Positions 5,574 to 6,723 of a stretch of 6,723 bases of DNA are shown here, piece by piece (position 1 is the stretch's first letter; every line of letters starts with the position of its first letter). The stretch lies in the NCBI GenBank assembly GCA_958349325.1, contig CATWCP010000061.1, forward strand, positions 1-6,723, given 5' to 3'. The notes below the pieces were generated by a model. It made no database searches, was not told where the DNA came from, and saw only the letters and a program-made list of their open reading frames with translations. The position numbers were made by a program, and so were the translations under genes. The stretch is from an uncultured Collinsella sp. (GTDB lineage: Bacteria > Actinomycetota > Coriobacteriia > Coriobacteriales > Coriobacteriaceae).

Positions 5574-5610
5574 ATGCGACAGATTGACGAGTGTTGTCTT
5601 TGCCCTGAGG

Positions 5611-6207
5611 ATGGCGATACCAGTGGACCTTCGCATCAAGAAAACCTACCGCGCCCTGTTCGATGCCTTTACCGAGCTTCTCGAGGAGCATCGTTTTGAG
5701 GACCTGACGGTTGCCATGCTGTGCGACCGGGCCATGATTCGCCGCACGACGTTCTACAAGCACTTTCGCGACAAGAACGATTACTTTGCCTTTTATATCG
5801 ATGAGCTCATGTCGGGCTTGCCGCAAAAACAGCCCGATGAGGCCGGCGCAGTGTCTGCCGAGGACGTGCGCGCGCTTCGGCACGCGATTTTGGACGATGC
5901 CATGGATTTGATTCTGGCGCACGAGCAGCTCATGGATAACATTTTGGCAAGCAGCATGTCGGGCATGTTGACCAACGTTATTTGCGACCGCATTGCCCGT
6001 TCCATCCGCGAGCGTGTGATGAACGTGCTTGCCGAGGATGCCCTGGCCCCCGTGTCACTCGAGACGACGTCTGAGTTTGTCGCCGGCGGTATTATTCGAC
6101 TTTTCACGATATGGTGGGAATCGGGCCACGATCTTGAGCGTCGACCTGAGATAGCCGACGTGGTCGATGCGCTGTTCGAGCGAACCATGACGCCGGTGCA
6201 TCACTAG
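5611..6207 (+). CDS. TetR/AcrR-family transcriptional regulator
   Basis: DNA-binding regulator of 198 residues. The N-terminal TetR helix-turn-helix is clear: helix 1 around 10-26 (KKTYRALFDAFTELLEE), then FEDLTVAMLCDRAMIRRTTFYKHFRDKNDYF (29-59), with the recognition helix near RRTTFYKHF (44-52). The C-terminal half is helical and of the type seen in TetR proteins with a TetR_C_8-like domain; the ligand is unknown. The start is uncertain. The ATG at 5611 has GAGG directly adjacent with no spacer. A GTG at 5623 has the same GAGG 12 nt upstream and would give 194 residues starting at Asp-Leu-Arg; the rare ATA codon between them mildly favours the GTG. It is divergent from the lemA-family gene, suggesting self-regulation and possibly control of that neighbour. 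The stop lies 3 bp from the 3' end of the convergent tRNA-Ser gene, with no terminator between. Confidence 0.9.
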   Translation: MAIPVDLRIKKTYRALFDAFTELLEEHRFEDLTVAMLCDRAMIRRTTFYKHFRDKNDYFAFYIDELMSGLPQKQPDEAGAVSAEDVRALRHAILDDAMDLILAHEQLMDNILASSMSGMLTNVICDRIARSIRERVMNVLAEDALAPVSLETTSEFVAGGIIRLFTIWWESGHDLERRPEIADVVDALFERTMTPVHH

Positions 6208-6210
6208 AAG

Positions 6211-6300
6211 TGGCGGAGAGAGGGGGATTCGAACCCCCGGAACGCTCTCGCGCTCAACGGTTTTCAAGACCGCCGCATTCAACCGCTCTGCCATCTCTCC
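6211..6300 (-). tRNA. tRNA-Ser (anticodon UGA)
   Basis: A complete class II tRNA of 90 nt including an encoded CCA (6213-6211). The acceptor stem pairs GGAGAGA (6300-6294) with TCTCTCC, with discriminator G. The anticodon stem GCGGT/ACCGT (one G-U) encloses the loop CTTGAAA, giving anticodon TGA, which reads UCA and other UCN serine codons. A long variable arm (GCGCGAGAGCG region) and the G-discriminator are serine identity features. The T-arm GGGGG-TTCGAAT-CCCCC is canonical. Transcribed leftward, towards the tetR-family gene and away from tadA. Confidence 0.97.
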
Positions 6301-6310
6301 GTGAGTCGTA

Positions 6311-6336
6311 ATGATAGCATCGTTTTGAATTTGCAA
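6311..6336 (-). promoter_or_regulatory. Possible tRNA-Ser promoter
   Basis: Minus-strand TATCAT (6316-6311) resembles a -10 just upstream of the tRNA 5' end. TTGCAA (6336-6331) resembles a -35, but the spacer is only 14 bp. The start would fall within a few bases of the mature 5' end. The tadA leader overlaps this region on the other strand. Confidence 0.3.
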
Positions 6337-6351
6337 CAGGGAAGGCGAACG

Positions 6352-6723
6352 ATGACGATCACCGAAATCGACGAGAAGTTCATGCGCGAGGCGTTGGCGG
6401 AGGCGCGAGCCGCCGCGGCGGTGGGCGAGGTGCCCATCGGGGCCGTAGTGGTGCGCGACGGCGAGATCGTCGCGAGGGCGCACAATCGGCGCGAGCTCGA
6501 TCAGGATCCTTCGGCTCATGCAGAGTTTGCGGCCGTGCGCGCCGCTGCCCAGGCGCTTGGCCGCTGGCGCCTTTTCGACTGTACGGTTTATGTGACGTTG
6601 GAACCCTGCTGCATGTGCGCGGGCCTTATGGTCAACGCGCGCGTGGGGCGCTGCGTGTATGGCGCGAGTGATGCCAAGGCGGGCGCGCTGGGTTCGCTGT
6701 ATGACCTGAATGCCGATTCGCGC
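6352..6723 (+). CDS. tadA: tRNA-specific adenosine deaminase, 3'-truncated
   Basis: Deaminates A34 to inosine in the wobble position of tRNA-Arg(ACG), allowing CGU, CGC and CGA to be read; zinc-dependent, cytosolic, normally a homodimer. The first 124 codons are present and the frame runs off the window end; the family is about 150-170 residues. The cytidine-deaminase-like fold shows VGEVPIGAVVV (24-34), Asn45, the HAE motif (zinc ligand His56, proton-shuttle Glu58), and PCCMC (zinc ligands Cys86 and Cys89), then NARVGRCVYGASDAKAGALGS. These match E. coli TadA residues H57, E59, C87, C90 and D108 with a one-residue offset. The ATG at 6352 follows AGGGAAGG with a 6-nt spacer. Divergent from tRNA-Ser across 51 bp. 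In Bacillus tadA is followed by the signal-recognition-particle RNA and dnaX; that could be looked for downstream. Confidence 0.95.
   Translation, partial: MTITEIDEKFMREALAEARAAAAVGEVPIGAVVVRDGEIVARAHNRRELDQDPSAHAEFAAVRAAAQALGRWRLFDCTVYVTLEPCCMCAGLMVNARVGRCVYGASDAKAGALGSLYDLNADSR

Noticed and set aside
5350..5610. Upstream extension of the TetR frame to ATG 5350
   Set aside because: It would overlap the lemA start and the promoter region and adds Met/Thr-rich sequence unlike any TetR N-terminus.
5412..5639. N-terminal extension of the LemA protein to 5639 and a second minus-strand frame at 5323-5922
   Set aside because: The LemA ATG at 5411 has a good ribosome site and begins directly with the membrane anchor. 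The extension crosses the promoter, and the second frame lies antisense to tetR.
6055..6519. Minus-strand open frames across tRNA-Ser and the tadA start
   Set aside because: They read through a structurally perfect tRNA gene and antisense to tadA. The peptide resembling GEMAERLNAAVLKTVERESVPGVRIPLSPP-type text is the usual artefact of translating a tRNA-Ser gene.
1..6723. CRISPR array, prophage, toxin-antitoxin or defence island
   Set aside because: No spaced direct repeats, no phage or nuclease genes and no paired small ORFs with ribosome sites; all sizeable genes are recognisable chromosomal families.

Overview
This 6,723-base window is GC-rich bacterial chromosome with ordinary housekeeping genes. 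Codon use is strongly G/C-ending. A short GGGACAGTCCC-type palindrome follows the first gene. Together with the protein repertoire, this suggests a Coriobacteriia actinobacterium, plausibly Collinsella. That placement is inference from composition and recollection, not from a database comparison.

Layout, left to right: (1) The C-terminal 450 codons of an ABC exporter half-transporter (+), cut by the window start. (2) A bidirectional hairpin, then cysE, serine O-acetyltransferase (-), with a GTG start fixed by a strong ribosome binding site. (3) A 223-bp divergent intergenic region holding candidate promoters for cysE (-) and a DedA-family membrane protein (+). (4) A good intrinsic terminator, an A/T-rich promoter region and a leader of about 150 nt. 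The leader carries a possible 49-codon upstream ORF whose stop overlaps the ATG of ilvE, the branched-chain aminotransferase (+). (5) A 480-bp gene-free stretch between convergent ilvE and lemA. It contains a large nested hairpin after ilvE, a roughly 211-bp MITE-like segment bounded by 25-bp imperfect inverted repeats, and a perfect 16-bp-stem terminator for lemA. (6) A LemA-family membrane protein (-), divergent from a TetR-family regulator (+). (7) tRNA-Ser(UGA) (-), ending 3 bp from the tetR stop, and divergent from tadA (+), the tRNA adenosine deaminase cut by the window end.

The genes do not form one pathway. cysE (cysteine synthesis) and ilvE (branched-chain amino acids) are both amino-acid metabolism, but they sit in separate transcription units. 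tadA beside tRNA-Ser recalls the tRNA-Ser/tadA/scRNA/dnaX neighbourhood of Bacillus, here with the tRNA inverted.

I see no CRISPR array, prophage, transposase or defence system. The two observations most worth following are the MITE-like segment between ilvE and lemA and the possibly leaderless upstream ORF that overlaps ilvE.
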